A DNA stretch of 64,000 nucleotides from NCBI RefSeq assembly GCF_002250055.1, contig NZ_CP018866.1, forward strand, positions 4,398,869-4,462,868, in the 5' to 3' direction. Shown in pieces: positions 40,034-49,500 of the stretch (positions are counted from its first letter, which is position 1; the number at the start of each line of letters is the position of its first letter). The position numbers were made by a program, and so were the translations under genes. A model generated the notes under the pieces. That model was given only the letters and a program-made list of their open reading frames with translations. It did not search any database and was not told the origin of the DNA. This stretch comes from Sutcliffiella cohnii (lineage in GTDB: Bacteria > Bacillota > Bacilli > Bacillales > Bacillaceae_I).

Positions 40034-40327
40034 TGATAAATAAAATGAGTCCGGTGATAAATAAATTCAAGTCATTGATAAATAAAACGAGTTCGGTGAT
40101 AAATAAATTCATCTCATTGATAAATAAACTGAGTTCGGTGATAAATAAATTCATCTCATTGATAAATAAACTGAGTTCGGTGATAAATAAATTCATCTCA
40201 TTGATAAATAAACTGAGTTCGGTGATAAATAAATTCATCTCATTGATAAATAAACTGAGTTCGGTGATAAATAAAACGAGTTCGGTGATGAATATAATCA
40301 CGTTGTTGTTAAATAAACTACTCAAAC
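40034..40327. repeat. 21-bp-period array 4 (core TGATAAATAAA, 14 units)
   Basis: Core begins at 40034 and recurs every 21 bp to 40307, with no slip. Units alternate between TTCATCTCAT and CTGAGTTCGG spacers (42-bp super-period). The first and last units are degenerate. It sits between the convergent anti-sigma gene and argS. Open frames on both strands are heptad-repeat artefacts. Confidence 0.9.
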
Positions 40328-40341
40328 GAACCGATATTGAG

Positions 40342-40372
40342 AAAAAACCCTCCACCAACAACCGGCAGAAGG
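40342..40372 (-). terminator. argS terminator
   Basis: CCTTCTGCC GGTTGTT GGTGGAGGG (three G-T pairs) followed by TTTTTT on the minus strand. Confidence 0.75.
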
Positions 40373-40386
40373 CTTTCCTGATAAGA

Positions 40387-42057
40387 TTACATTTGCTCTG
40401 GAGCTGATACTCCGATTAGTTTTAGTGCGTCTTTCATTGTAATTTGAACAGCTTTCATTAATGCTAAACGAGCTGTAGATTTTTCTTTATTGTCTGCATC
40501 TAATACTTTTTCGGCATTGTAGAAGCTATGAAGTGCAGATGCTAAATCAAAAATGTAGTTCGTTATGCGGTGTGGAATACGTTTTTGTGCCGCTTCACTT
40601 ACCGCTAATGGGTATTCTCCTAATTTCTTAAGCAAGTCCATTTCTTTTTCAGAAGAAACATGCTGTAATTCTAATTCGCCGTCCAGTGAAAGTCCTAGCT
40701 CTTCTCCTTGGCGAAGCATGCTGCAAATACGAGCATGTGCATATTGTGCATAGAATACTGGGTTTTCATTCGATTGAGATACAGCAAGGTCCATATCAAA
40801 GTCCATATGCGTGTCGGCACTGCGCATTGCGAAGAAGTAACGAACTGCATCAAGACCTACTTCTTCCATTAGGTCACGCATCGTTACTGCCTTTCCTGTA
40901 CGCTTACTCATTTTCATCTTTTCGCCGTTTTGGAATAAGTGCACGAGCTGAATAATTTCCACTTCTAATGCATCTTTACCAAAACCAAGCGCTTCAATCG
41001 CAGCTTTCATACGCGGAATATACCCGTGATGGTCTGCTCCCCAAATGTTGATTAATTTATCATGTCCACGCTTTAGTTTATCTTGGTGGTACGCGATATC
41101 TGGCGTTAAGTACGTGTAAGAGCCGTCATTTTTAATTAATACACGGTCTTTGTCATCACCATATGTCGTAGAACGGAACCATGTTGCTCCTTCTTCTTCA
41201 TAGATGTGACCTTGTTCACGTAATGTCGCTAATGCCTCATCGATTTTCCCGTTATTATATAGGGATGTTTCAGAATACCAAACATCAAAACTCACACGGA
41301 ACTCTTCTAAATCTTTTTGCAGTTTACCCATTTCATACTTCAAGCCGTATTCACGGAAAAACTTCAGACGGTCCTCTTCGGATTCGTGAACAAACTTATC
41401 GCCGAATTCCTCTTTTAATGTTTTTCCAATTTCGATAATGTCCGCACCATGGTAACCATCTTCTGGCATTTCTTTATCCATACCGAGCGCTTGGAAGTAG
41501 CGAGCTTCTACAGAAAGAGCTAAGTTGTTAATTTGGTTACCAGCATCGTTAATGTAATACTCTCTCGTTACGTCATAGCCTGCTTTTTCTAAAACGTTAC
41601 ATAAAGAATCACCAACTGCCGCACCACGCGCATGACCTAAATGTAAGTTCCCTGTAGGGTTAGCAGAAACGAACTCGACATTCACTTTCTCCCCTTGTCC
41701 TACATTTGTTTTTCCGTAATCTGTGCCTTGGTCAAGAATTGTTGGGATTAAATCTGTTAGGTAAGAATTGTTCATGTAGAAGTTAATGAAACCTGGTCCT
41801 GCAATATCAATTTTCTCAATAGATGCTTTTGATTGGTCAAAGTTGTTTACGATTTCCTCTGCAATCATACGCGGTGCTTTTTTTGCTACACGTGCTAGTT
41901 GCATCGCCATATTCGTAGAGTAGTCCCCGTTTGCTTTTTCTTTCGGTGTTTCTAATACAACGGAAGGGATTTGCTCTTCCGTTGCAAGACCTGCTTTTAT
42001 TACGGATTGTTTTATTTCTTCTTTTAAACGTTCTTGCACTTGTTCTACTATGTTCAT
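40387..42057 (-). CDS. argS: Arginyl-tRNA synthetase
   Basis: Class I aminoacyl-tRNA synthetase charging tRNA-Arg. 556 aa. HIGH-type motif HLGH in [15 protein letters not shown] (about residue 130), KMSKS-type KMSKR, an N-terminal Add1 domain and a C-terminal DALR anticodon-binding domain. Its ATG overlaps the ywiB stop by 4 bp (ATGA), so the pair is translationally coupled, as in B. subtilis. Confidence 0.96.
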   Translation of the reverse strand: MNIVEQVQERLKEEIKQSVIKAGLATEEQIPSVVLETPKEKANGDYSTNMAMQLARVAKKAPRMIAEEIVNNFDQSKASIEKIDIAGPGFINFYMNNSYLTDLIPTILDQGTDYGKTNVGQGEKVNVEFVSANPTGNLHLGHARGAAVGDSLCNVLEKAGYDVTREYYINDAGNQINNLALSVEARYFQALGMDKEMPEDGYHGADIIEIGKTLKEEFGDKFVHESEEDRLKFFREYGLKYEMGKLQKDLEEFRVSFDVWYSETSLYNNGKIDEALATLREQGHIYEEEGATWFRSTTYGDDKDRVLIKNDGSYTYLTPDIAYHQDKLKRGHDKLINIWGADHHGYIPRMKAAIEALGFGKDALEVEIIQLVHLFQNGEKMKMSKRTGKAVTMRDLMEEVGLDAVRYFFAMRSADTHMDFDMDLAVSQSNENPVFYAQYAHARICSMLRQGEELGLSLDGELELQHVSSEKEMDLLKKLGEYPLAVSEAAQKRIPHRITNYIFDLASALHSFYNAEKVLDADNKEKSTARLALMKAVQITMKDALKLIGVSAPEQM

Positions 42058-42506
42058 ATTGATGAAACCTCCTCATAATGTAACGTAATAAAGTATGTAC
42101 CCGCTGATTGACCGTGTACGGTTAACTCGTATTCCATTTGGAACGATCCCCGTTTATTTATGTCATCCTTCATGAGCGTCATTTTATTCGTTTCAATCGT
42201 AAGCTGAAATGTACCAAGTTCATTTTCATATATACCAGCCGTTTGTTCCCCAAGGCGGTATGTTTGCCTCATTTTAATCGCACCTGCACGACTTACCCAC
42301 GCTTCTTGGTCCGATAGTTTATAAATAACGTTCACTGTTCCGACAGAAGGTTGCTCCTCCGTAAAAACTATAAACATTTGATTCCCTTTTATGTAGTAAT
42401 GTCCTTCTGTTTGAAAAGAAATAACTTCTTTTTCACCTTCATGATGTATTTCTGATCTAAATGAAATATTAATAGGGATTTTTTCTCCCTCAACATGTTT
42501 TCTCAT
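42054..42506 (-). CDS. ywiB: DUF1934 beta-barrel protein YwiB
   Basis: 150 aa, all-beta, lipocalin-like DUF1934 family ([38 protein letters not shown]). Conserved directly upstream of argS in Bacillaceae. No established function. ATG at 42506. The tnpB element lies just upstream, so its own promoter region may have been separated from older neighbours. Confidence 0.87.
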   Translation of the reverse strand: MRKHVEGEKIPINISFRSEIHHEGEKEVISFQTEGHYYIKGNQMFIVFTEEQPSVGTVNVIYKLSDQEAWVSRAGAIKMRQTYRLGEQTAGIYENELGTFQLTIETNKMTLMKDDINKRGSFQMEYELTVHGQSAGTYFITLHYEEVSSI

Positions 42507-42559
42507 AAATTACACGTCCTATTAAATGCTTTGTTTCTATCATTCATTATAACCTTATA

Positions 42560-42641
42560 AGTTTGAACTACTCCACCTTTATTTCTTACGAAATTTGAAG
42601 ATGGAGATTCCTAAGAACACCAGCGTAACCGCTAGTTTTGA
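42560..42641 (-). ncRNA. Candidate omega RNA (reRNA) and right end of the TnpB element
   Basis: After the tnpB stop the minus strand reads GCTGGTGTTCTTAGGAATC and then a nested hairpin: CTCCA...TGGAG enclosing ATTTC GTAA GAAAT, ending in TAGTTCAAAC. IS200/IS605 elements carry the guide scaffold RNA at this position, with the guide taken from the flanking DNA. Placement is by analogy; the exact end is not proven. Confidence 0.45.
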
Positions 42642-43814
42642 TTAGGCTATCCCCGTCGCACCTACGGTTAGAAGTCTTATCGCTTCATTTCTAAGATTTT
42701 GTCCTGCGTTAACATCTCTTTGGTGATGGACTCCACACTTGCACGTCCACTCACGCAAATTCAGATCTTTAACGTCTTTGTTTTTGTTGCCACAATTCGA
42801 ACACAGCTGAGAGCTGGGGAAGGCTTTACTTACTTCCACTACGGTCTTACCGTACCATTCAGCCTTGTACGTTAACATGGTCTTGAATTGATACCATGAT
42901 ACATCAGCAATGGATTTAGCAGTCTTCTTGTTTTTCATCATGTTCGTTACATGCAGACTCTCGATTCCGATAACATCGTGGTTTTTGATGATATCCGTAG
43001 AGGTCTTATGCAAGAAATCTGTACGTGCATTTTTGATTTTTTCATGAATACGAGCAACCTTTTTTCTTTGTTTATGCCAGTTGCTTGAACCAATGACCCG
43101 CCTCGATAGAATTTGTTGGGCTTTTATCAGCTTTTGTTCTAATGACTTAAAATAGCGGTTGTTTCTGTATATCGTCCCATCCGCAAGGGTAGCAAAAGCT
43201 TTTATTCCTAAATCAACGCCTGTTTGAGAGTTTGTTTTTGGTAGTTGAACGACTTCTACTTCCGCAAGTATAGACACAAAGTATTTTCCACTTGGGTTGC
43301 GCCTTATCGTCGCATTGATAATTCGACCATCTACTTCACGACTTTTCGCAAACCGAACTAGACCAAGTTTAGGAAGCTTGATGTGTTTATCAAGAACGGC
43401 AATATTTTTGTTGGTTTGCTTAGTGGTATAGGATTGTACCTTGTTCTTCTTGCTTTTAAACGTAGGCGCTTTATTTTGATTCTTGTAATACCGTTGATAC
43501 GAATCTGCTAAATTTTCAACGGACTTTTGAAGGGAAATACTGTCCACTTCTTTTAAGAAAGGATAGTACTCTTTTAACTGGCGAACCGCCTTAATGGAAT
43601 CATATTTATTGAAAAAGTCACCTTTCCAGTTGTTAGATGGTAACTGCCCGTTTTGTTTCATTTCCTCTACGATGTGCCAATAAGCGTCCTTTTGCTTCTG
43701 TTTAGCAAGGAAGAAATTGAACACGAATCTGGAACAACCTATCGTCTTATTGATTAACTCCATTTGTCTTTGATTAGGGAAGATACGAAATTTATACCCC
43801 TTTTTGACTAGCAT
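42642..43814 (-). CDS. tnpB: TnpB RNA-guided endonuclease
   Basis: 390 aa, full length for the family. N-terminal [18 protein letters not shown] (OrfB HTH region), RuvC-like nuclease residues: Asp in GVDLGIKAF, Glu in [11 protein letters not shown], Asp in QRDVNAGQN, and the zinc ribbon CSNCGNKN...WTCKCG. All catalytic positions appear intact, so it may be active. ATG with GGTGAGGTG upstream. Ancestor-type relative of Cas12. Confidence 0.93.
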   Translation of the reverse strand: MLVKKGYKFRIFPNQRQMELINKTIGCSRFVFNFFLAKQKQKDAYWHIVEEMKQNGQLPSNNWKGDFFNKYDSIKAVRQLKEYYPFLKEVDSISLQKSVENLADSYQRYYKNQNKAPTFKSKKNKVQSYTTKQTNKNIAVLDKHIKLPKLGLVRFAKSREVDGRIINATIRRNPSGKYFVSILAEVEVVQLPKTNSQTGVDLGIKAFATLADGTIYRNNRYFKSLEQKLIKAQQILSRRVIGSSNWHKQRKKVARIHEKIKNARTDFLHKTSTDIIKNHDVIGIESLHVTNMMKNKKTAKSIADVSWYQFKTMLTYKAEWYGKTVVEVSKAFPSSQLCSNCGNKNKDVKDLNLREWTCKCGVHHQRDVNAGQNLRNEAIRLLTVGATGIA

Positions 43815-44106
43815 GAACTCACCTCACCATCTAGGAACATACGTTCTAATTATACCATGACAGTGAGTGTTTTGGCTATCGCCAAACGACATTCATCTCC
43901 CCCTTATCGCTGAGCTAAGGCTCTTCACGCGATTGAAGAGGGAGTCTTCTGTCGGAAAACGATAAAAATCGAGAGAAACTCTTATAAATTTTTAATAAGT
44001 TTTTTATTAGGGAAATTTGAACACTTATTTAGGAGAGGTAGTCTAGGACATAATAAACTATTTGCTGCCTGCACTCTTCTAGTATCCCTATTGCATTTAA
44101 TCAACA

Positions 44107-44164
44107 GAAAGTGAACCCCCACCCATTGACCTGATAAATCAAATACGGGTGAGGGTTCGCTTTC
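44107..44164. other. Long hairpin downstream of speB
   Basis: GAAAGTGAACCC-CCACCC pairs with GGGTGAGGGTTCGCTTTC across a 20-nt loop. No T tract on either strand, so not a standard terminator. The rest of 43815-44308 shows no gene. Confidence 0.5.
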
Positions 44165-44308
44165 GACACATACCTATTGTTTTCGTGTTCGGGGGATCTC
44201 CTCTGAACACATGCTGGTTAAGAATGCTCGCAAAATTCTCGGTTTATTAATTATTATACTTTTTAAAGAGTTAATTAATTACCCAAGCCATAAAAGAGTC
44301 TATTTTCT

Positions 44309-45181
44309 TTATTTCACAAACCCCAAAATCATTTCTCTTATTATTTTACTCGCTGTGTTTGCTGTTTGTTCAGAAGCATCATATATTGGAGCAACTTCTA
44401 CTAGGTCACAACCGACTACATTTACTTCTGATCTAGCTATTGCATGAATAGAAGCAAGTAGTTCACGAGATGTTATTCCACCTGCGTCTACTGTTCCAGT
44501 GCCTGGTGCATGAGCAGGGTCAAGAACATCAATGTCGATTGTTACATAAACTGGACGACCAGCTAACGTTGGAAGAATCTCTTTTAACGGCTCTAACACT
44601 TCGAATTTCGAAATGTGCATGCCTACTTCTTTTGCCCATTGGAATTCTTCTTTCATACCTGAACGAATACCGAAAGAATACACATTCGTTGGACCGATAT
44701 GGTCAGCAATTTTTTTAATTGGTGTAGAGTGAGATAACGGCTCCCCTTCATAATGGTCGCGTAAATCTGTATGAGCATCCATATGAATGATCGCTAGGTT
44801 AGGATATTTTTTTGCCACTGCTTTCATAACAGGCCAAGATACTAAATGCTCTCCTCCCATACCGAGTGGGAACTTCCCTGCAGCCATTAAACCATCAATA
44901 TATTCTTCAATCATATCAATACTTTTTTGCGGATTTCCGAACGGTAGTGGAATATCTCCTGCATCAAAATATTTTACTTCTTCTAGCTCACGGTCTAAAT
45001 ACGGACTATATTCTTCTAATCCAATAGATACTTCACGAATACGAGATGGACCAAAACGAGATCCCGGACGATAGCTTACTGTCCAATCCATCGGCATACC
45101 GTAAATAACTGCTTGGCTTTCCTCATAGTTCGGATGACTTTTTATAAAAACATTACCTGAATAAGCTTCATCAAAACGCAT
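44309..45181 (-). CDS. speB: Agmatinase
   Basis: Hydrolyses agmatine to putrescine and urea in polyamine synthesis. 290 aa. Manganese ligands in GGEH (His), DAHTDLR and DIDVLDP. The ATG at 45181 is 9 nt from AGGAGG; the upstream ATG precedes the binding site. Downstream of speE in the same direction, with a hairpin between. Confidence 0.95.
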   Translation of the reverse strand: MRFDEAYSGNVFIKSHPNYEESQAVIYGMPMDWTVSYRPGSRFGPSRIREVSIGLEEYSPYLDRELEEVKYFDAGDIPLPFGNPQKSIDMIEEYIDGLMAAGKFPLGMGGEHLVSWPVMKAVAKKYPNLAIIHMDAHTDLRDHYEGEPLSHSTPIKKIADHIGPTNVYSFGIRSGMKEEFQWAKEVGMHISKFEVLEPLKEILPTLAGRPVYVTIDIDVLDPAHAPGTGTVDAGGITSRELLASIHAIARSEVNVVGCDLVEVAPIYDASEQTANTASKIIREMILGFVK

Positions 45182-45202
45182 GTATAGGAACCTCCTCATA
45201 AT

Positions 45203-45230
45203 AGGGGTCAGTAATTACCCTGACCCCCAA
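45203..45230. other. GGGGTCAG hairpin between speE and speB
   Basis: GGGGTCAG GGTAATTA CTGACCCC. In the direction of transcription it lacks a T run, but on the other strand a T run follows. It may be a weak terminator, a processing site or an RNA stability element setting the speE/speB ratio. Confidence 0.5.
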
Positions 45231-45241
45231 TACTTTTTTAT

Positions 45242-46069
45242 TTATTTTGTTAAATCCGCCACGAACTTCGGCAACACAAACGCTGCTTTATGAAGTTCTT
45301 TCGTATAGTATTTTGTATCAATTTCATGGAAACGATCTTCGCTAACTTCTAATGGATCATATTTTTTAGATCCAATTGTAAATGTCCACATTCCACTTGG
45401 GTATGTAGGGATGTTCGCAATATAAAGACGTGTAATTGGGAAGATTTCACGAACATCGCGTTGAACGTTGCGAATTAAATCTGGTGTAAACCATGGGTTG
45501 TCCGACTGAGCAACAAATACACCGTCTTCTTTTAACGCTCTAGAGATTCCTGCATAGAAACCTTTTGTGAATAAGTTTACTGCTGGTCCTACTGGCTCTG
45601 TAGAATCAACCATAATAACGTCATACTTATTTTCACTTTCTGCAATATGCATAAAGCCGTCGCCTACTTGTACGTCTACACGAGGATCGTCTAATTTTCC
45701 AGCAATTTCAGGTAAGAACTTTTTAGAGTACTCGATTACTTTTCCATCAATATCTACTAGTGTTGCTTTTTTCACACTAGGATGTTTTAACACTTCACGA
45801 ATTACTCCTCCGTCTCCACCACCTACAACTAGTACGTTTTCTGGATTTGGATGTGTGAATAACGGAACGTGTGCTACCATTTCGTGATATACCCACTCAT
45901 CCTTTTGTGAAGTCATGACCATTCCATCTAGTAATAACATATTGCCAAACTCTTCTGTTTCAACCATATCAAGCTTTTGAAAATCCGTTTGTTCTGTATG
46001 TAAAGTCTTGTTGATTTTCATTGTAATTCCAAAGTTTTCTGTTTGTTTTTCAGTAAACCATAATCCCAT
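45242..46069 (-). CDS. speE: Spermidine synthase
   Basis: Transfers aminopropyl from decarboxylated SAM to putrescine. 275 aa. [18 protein letters not shown] cofactor site, catalytic Asp in [10 protein letters not shown], and WTFTIGS near the end. The protein follows B. subtilis SpeE closely. ATG at 46069, about 10 nt from AAGGAAG; a TTG three codons upstream is too close to the binding site. Confidence 0.95.
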   Translation of the reverse strand: MGLWFTEKQTENFGITMKINKTLHTEQTDFQKLDMVETEEFGNMLLLDGMVMTSQKDEWVYHEMVAHVPLFTHPNPENVLVVGGGDGGVIREVLKHPSVKKATLVDIDGKVIEYSKKFLPEIAGKLDDPRVDVQVGDGFMHIAESENKYDVIMVDSTEPVGPAVNLFTKGFYAGISRALKEDGVFVAQSDNPWFTPDLIRNVQRDVREIFPITRLYIANIPTYPSGMWTFTIGSKKYDPLEVSEDRFHEIDTKYYTKELHKAAFVLPKFVADLTK

Positions 46070-46223
46070 TTTATTCAATCTTCCTTTCTCGTTATCGTAT
46101 CTATTTCTTCATTTACTATCGTTCCCCAACGAACAACATTAAAACAATTTTCATGTAACAAGAAAAAAGTATAGATGAAACTATCAAAAATTCAAGAAAA
46201 ATATTTTATTTTCATAAAAAAAT

Positions 46224-46253
46224 GTTTAAAAGGGGCGAAACCTTTTCATACTA
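46224..46253 (+). promoter_or_regulatory. Candidate forespore (sigma-F/sigma-G) promoter of pbpG
   Basis: GTTTA (46224-46228), 18 bp, CATACTA (46247-46253), about 38 bp upstream of pbpG. The -10 fits the sigma-G form CATNNTA and the -35 has one mismatch. In B. subtilis pbpG is a forespore gene. Confidence 0.5.
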
Positions 46254-46290
46254 AAAGTATTAGTATGCCTTTTGGAGGGTATAAAAAACG

Positions 46291-48357
46291 ATGGAAATTA
46301 TAACTAATGACCGGCTACAGTCGTGGATCAAATATATTCGTGCTTTTCTTTTTATATCCGTAATCCTATTAATCTCCTTCTTTCTGTTTATCGGATCTAT
46401 TTTTATATATGCAAAATCAAAAGGAGCTCCTCCACTTTGGGTGACGCAATCGTCTATCATTTATGCTAGTGATGGATCGATTATTGGAGAAGCACATAAT
46501 GGAGAAAAACGTTATTGGGTTAGTTTAGAAGACATTTCTCCAAACGTCATTGACGCTACGCTCGCCGTTGAAGACCGTCGTTTTTATGAACATAGTGGCT
46601 TTGACTATCGTCGTATTGTTGGTGCGATTTTAGCGGATATAAAAGCTAGAGCAAAAGTACAAGGTGCAAGTACGATTACGCAACAATATGCCCGCAACTT
46701 ATTTTTAAATCACGAAAAAACTGTTACGAGAAAATGGAATGAAGCTTTATACACGATTCGACTTGAGGCGAATTACTCAAAAGATGAAATATTAGAAGGA
46801 TATTTAAATACAATCTATTACGGCCACGGTGCGTACGGTATTGAGTCAGCCGCTCATTACTACTTTGGGAAAACTGCTAGTGAGTTAACGTTAGCAGAAG
46901 CTAGTATGCTTGCCGGCATTCCTAAGGGACCAAATATTTTCTCTCCATTTATTAATGAAGAACGAGCTGAAGCACGACAACGGGTTGTGTTACAGTCAAT
47001 GGTCGCAAACGGCAACATATCTGAAACCTTAGCAAAAGAAGCTGCCGAACATTCGTTACAGTTTGGAGAACGCGAGCATTTACCGACAGAGTATATGGCT
47101 CCTTATTTTCAAGACGCTGTCCGCTCGGTGCTTCGTAATGAACTAGGGTTAGGAGAAGAACTAGTAAAAGGTGGACTACACATTTACACTACGTTAAATC
47201 CAAGGCTACAACATATTGCCGAACAGCAAATTGCCGAAGAATTGGATGAGGAATCTGACATTCAAGTTGGGTTTATCGCGATGGATCCACAATCAGGTAG
47301 AGTAGAAGCTTTAGTAGGTGGACGAGATTATGAAGAAAGTCCGTTTAACCGTGTAACGCAAGCGATGCGTCAGCCAGGATCGACGTTTAAACCGTTACTA
47401 TATTATCAAGCGCTAGAAAATGGGTTTACTCCTTCGACTCCGTTTCGAAGTGAGCGAACAACGTTTCAGTTTGATAACGGGCGGGCTAGCTATACGCCTC
47501 ATAATTACAAAGACTATTATGCAAATAGCGAAGTGCCGCTCATGCAGGCATTACCAGTTTCAGATAACATTTACGCTGTGAAAACGCATTTATATTTAGG
47601 AGAAGAGCAGCTATTAGAAACAGCTAGAAAATTCGGTATTCACTCCCCTTTACAAGCAGTACCTGCGCTAGCACTAGGTAGTTCACCCGTTCGAGTGATT
47701 GAAATGGCGAATGCGTTTAGTATGCTTGCTAATGGTGGTACGAATGTTACTCCTATTTTTATTGATAAAATTGTCAATTACCGTGGAGAAGTTTTATTTG
47801 AAAGTTCACCAGAAAAGGAAAGAGTGTTAGATCCTGATATTACATTTGTGTTAAATCATATGATGACTGGAATGTTTGACCGTCGCTTAAATGGATATAT
47901 GTCTGTTACTGGTAATAGTCTCGTTTCGCAACTTTCTAGACCGTATGCCGGGAAGTCTGGAACAACACCGACAGATAGTTGGATGATTGGCTATACACCA
48001 GAGCTATTAAGTGCAGTTTGGACAGGATATGATCAAAATCAACCACTTCAACAACGAGAGCAACGATATACGAAAAATATATGGGCAGAGTTTATGGAGG
48101 AAGCACTAGAAGAAAAGTCCGTTACAGTGTTTCGTCCAACAGATGGTGTGGTAGGAGTACAAGTAAACCCAGAGAGTGGCTTACTAGCAAGTAAAGAGTG
48201 TCCTGGTTCTCGCTTAACTTATTACGTGAAAGGGACAGAGCCAACCGAATACTGTCAAAAGCACGGCGAAGAAACTGAACAACAAATTGAACAACTAGAA
48301 AAACGTGAACAAGAAGGCGGAAAATCATGGTGGCAAAAATTCATCCCTTGGCTATAA
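46291..48357 (+). CDS. pbpG: Class A penicillin-binding protein (PBP2d-like)
   Basis: Bifunctional glycosyltransferase/transpeptidase. 688 aa. One membrane anchor (18-41), GT51 domain with EDRRFYEH (94-101, catalytic Glu) and GASTITQQ (125-132), transpeptidase domain with SxxK in RQPGSTFKPL, SDN and KSGTT motifs. The neighbourhood (speE, ywhD) identifies it as the B. subtilis pbpG (YwhE) counterpart, involved in spore peptidoglycan. TTTTGGAGGG ribosome binding site. Its TAA stop is directly followed by an R1 repeat. Confidence 0.92.
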   Translation: MEIITNDRLQSWIKYIRAFLFISVILLISFFLFIGSIFIYAKSKGAPPLWVTQSSIIYASDGSIIGEAHNGEKRYWVSLEDISPNVIDATLAVEDRRFYEHSGFDYRRIVGAILADIKARAKVQGASTITQQYARNLFLNHEKTVTRKWNEALYTIRLEANYSKDEILEGYLNTIYYGHGAYGIESAAHYYFGKTASELTLAEASMLAGIPKGPNIFSPFINEERAEARQRVVLQSMVANGNISETLAKEAAEHSLQFGEREHLPTEYMAPYFQDAVRSVLRNELGLGEELVKGGLHIYTTLNPRLQHIAEQQIAEELDEESDIQVGFIAMDPQSGRVEALVGGRDYEESPFNRVTQAMRQPGSTFKPLLYYQALENGFTPSTPFRSERTTFQFDNGRASYTPHNYKDYYANSEVPLMQALPVSDNIYAVKTHLYLGEEQLLETARKFGIHSPLQAVPALALGSSPVRVIEMANAFSMLANGGTNVTPIFIDKIVNYRGEVLFESSPEKERVLDPDITFVLNHMMTGMFDRRLNGYMSVTGNSLVSQLSRPYAGKSGTTPTDSWMIGYTPELLSAVWTGYDQNQPLQQREQRYTKNIWAEFMEEALEEKSVTVFRPTDGVVGVQVNPESGLLASKECPGSRLTYYVKGTEPTEYCQKHGEETEQQIEQLEKREQEGGKSWWQKFIPWL

Positions 48358-48785
48358 GAAAAGCGGAGGGCGCTCGTTTAGCGGCGACAAGCACAAGGCA
48401 AGCGCTGTAGAAGGGCGCTTTTTGCCCTTCGGAAGCGATTGACTTGTGACCTCGAGCCGCTAGCGCCCGGAGCTAGACAATAAGAAAAGCGCAGGCGGCT
48501 CGTTCTGGCCCGACAAGCATAAGACAGGCGCTGCAGGTGGGCGCTTTTTGCCCACCGGAAGTGACTGGCTTATGACCTCGAGGGCCAAGCCGCCGGAGCT
48601 AGACAGAAGAAAAGCGCAGGCGGCTCGTTCTGGCCCGACAAGCATAAGACAGGCGCTGCAGGTGGGCGCTTTTTGCCCACCGGAAGTGACTGGCTTATGA
48701 CCTCGAGGGCCAAGCCGCCGGAGCTAGACAGAAGAAAAGCGCAGGCGGCTCGATCAGGCCCGTACAAACTGGACCATTCCGAACA
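48358..48785 (+). repeat. Tandem chain: three R1 units and a partial R2 unit
   Basis: Units start with GAAAAGCG at 48358, 48483, 48609 and 48734, so spacing is 125-126 bp. Units 2 and 3 are almost identical; unit 1 differs but keeps the pairing (GAAGGGC GCTTTTT GCCCTTC against GGTGGGC GCTTTTT GCCCACC), so base pairs covary. Unit 4 switches into R2 sequence (GATCAGGCCCGTACAAACTG) and stops. Each R1 folds into one long hairpin. Confidence 0.88.
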
Positions 48786-48823
48786 GAAATACATGCACGT
48801 GAGAGATTCTCCTTAACAAAAGT

Positions 48824-48858
48824 AAAAACCCCGAGATTAAAAATCTCGGGGTTTTTAG
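48824..48858 (+). terminator. Terminator after the R1 chain
   Basis: AAAAACCCCGAGATT AAA AATCTCGGGGTTTTT, a perfect 15-bp stem, working in both directions. It ends pbpG transcription after reading through the R1 chain. The gap to 48983 is otherwise empty. Confidence 0.9.
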
Positions 48859-48983
48859 TGTCCTAGTTTCCATGTGATACCACATGTAAGTTTAGTTTAC
48901 TTTTTTTACTACAATAACTCAAGTAGGTTAGAAGGACGTTCAATAATCTGTCACATATTTTTTCTCAGAAAGGTATTGACAAC

Positions 48984-49487
48984 CTATTCTACGGCTAATC
49001 CGTTTTTTAATTCCTCACTTGAGCGCTCCCACAAACCTGGTTCATGATTGATTAAATAGTTTTTCAAAATAGTTTTAGACCGATCATCCATAAAGTCGAC
49101 CATTATATGGCGCTTCATCGATTTATCCATTTTATTCACATGCTCTGGTAACGATTTATAGCCACGACGCGCCTCACGATCAACTGTCATTTCGCACGCG
49201 GTGACACCTGCATAATATGGGCCTTCTTGTTTACGATCAATCGTCACCCATACGAGCCAATATAGCTTTGGATTTGGTACTTCATCTCGATTCGGAATAA
49301 ACTTAATTCCTTTTTCTACCGTGCTTCTTGCATGCATAGCACCGATATCTACAAACGCTTCCCCAGCTTCGACATCTACAAACACAGGTGAAACATTTTC
49401 TAAACTAAGCGCTCCAACGCCAAACCCTTTATGGCCATCTGTTGGGTCATTTTTTATAATATTAAAGCCAATTGGTTTCTTTTCCAT
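48984..49487 (-). CDS. ywhD: YwhD family protein
   Basis: 167 aa, soluble, conserved in Bacillaceae (KKPIGFNIIKNDPTDGHKG, GAMHARSTVEKGI, WLVWVTIDR). No known function. ATG 49487 is 8 nt from GGAGG; a TTG one codon earlier is also possible. Directly downstream of the M50 protease gene ywhC with an 11-bp gap, so likely one operon. Confidence 0.88.
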   Translation of the reverse strand: MEKKPIGFNIIKNDPTDGHKGFGVGALSLENVSPVFVDVEAGEAFVDIGAMHARSTVEKGIKFIPNRDEVPNPKLYWLVWVTIDRKQEGPYYAGVTACEMTVDREARRGYKSLPEHVNKMDKSMKRHIMVDFMDDRSKTILKNYLINHEPGLWERSSEELKNGLAVE

Positions 49488-49500
49488 CAAAAATTCCTCC

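Larger units (their letters stand above)
42560..43900 (-). mobile_element. IS200/IS605-type element carrying only tnpB (IS1341-like)
   Basis: A tnpB without an adjacent Y1 transposase tnpA, between ywiB and speB, a place where B. subtilis has no element. Right end near 42560. The left end is not resolved; sequence to about 43960 includes GGCTATCGCCAAACGACATT and several hairpins that could be subterminal structures. It would need a tnpA in trans to move. Confidence 0.55.

Noticed and set aside
40020-40407. Heptad-repeat ORFs on both strands (113 and 124 codons)
   Set aside because: Same artefact in array 4; no start signals, and they overlap the argS terminator.
44107-44164. Speb terminator
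   Set aside because: Strong hairpin but no T run on either strand, so listed only as a hairpin.
48460-48794. Two minus-strand ORFs with near-identical halves
   Set aside because: They are readings of the tandem R1 units.
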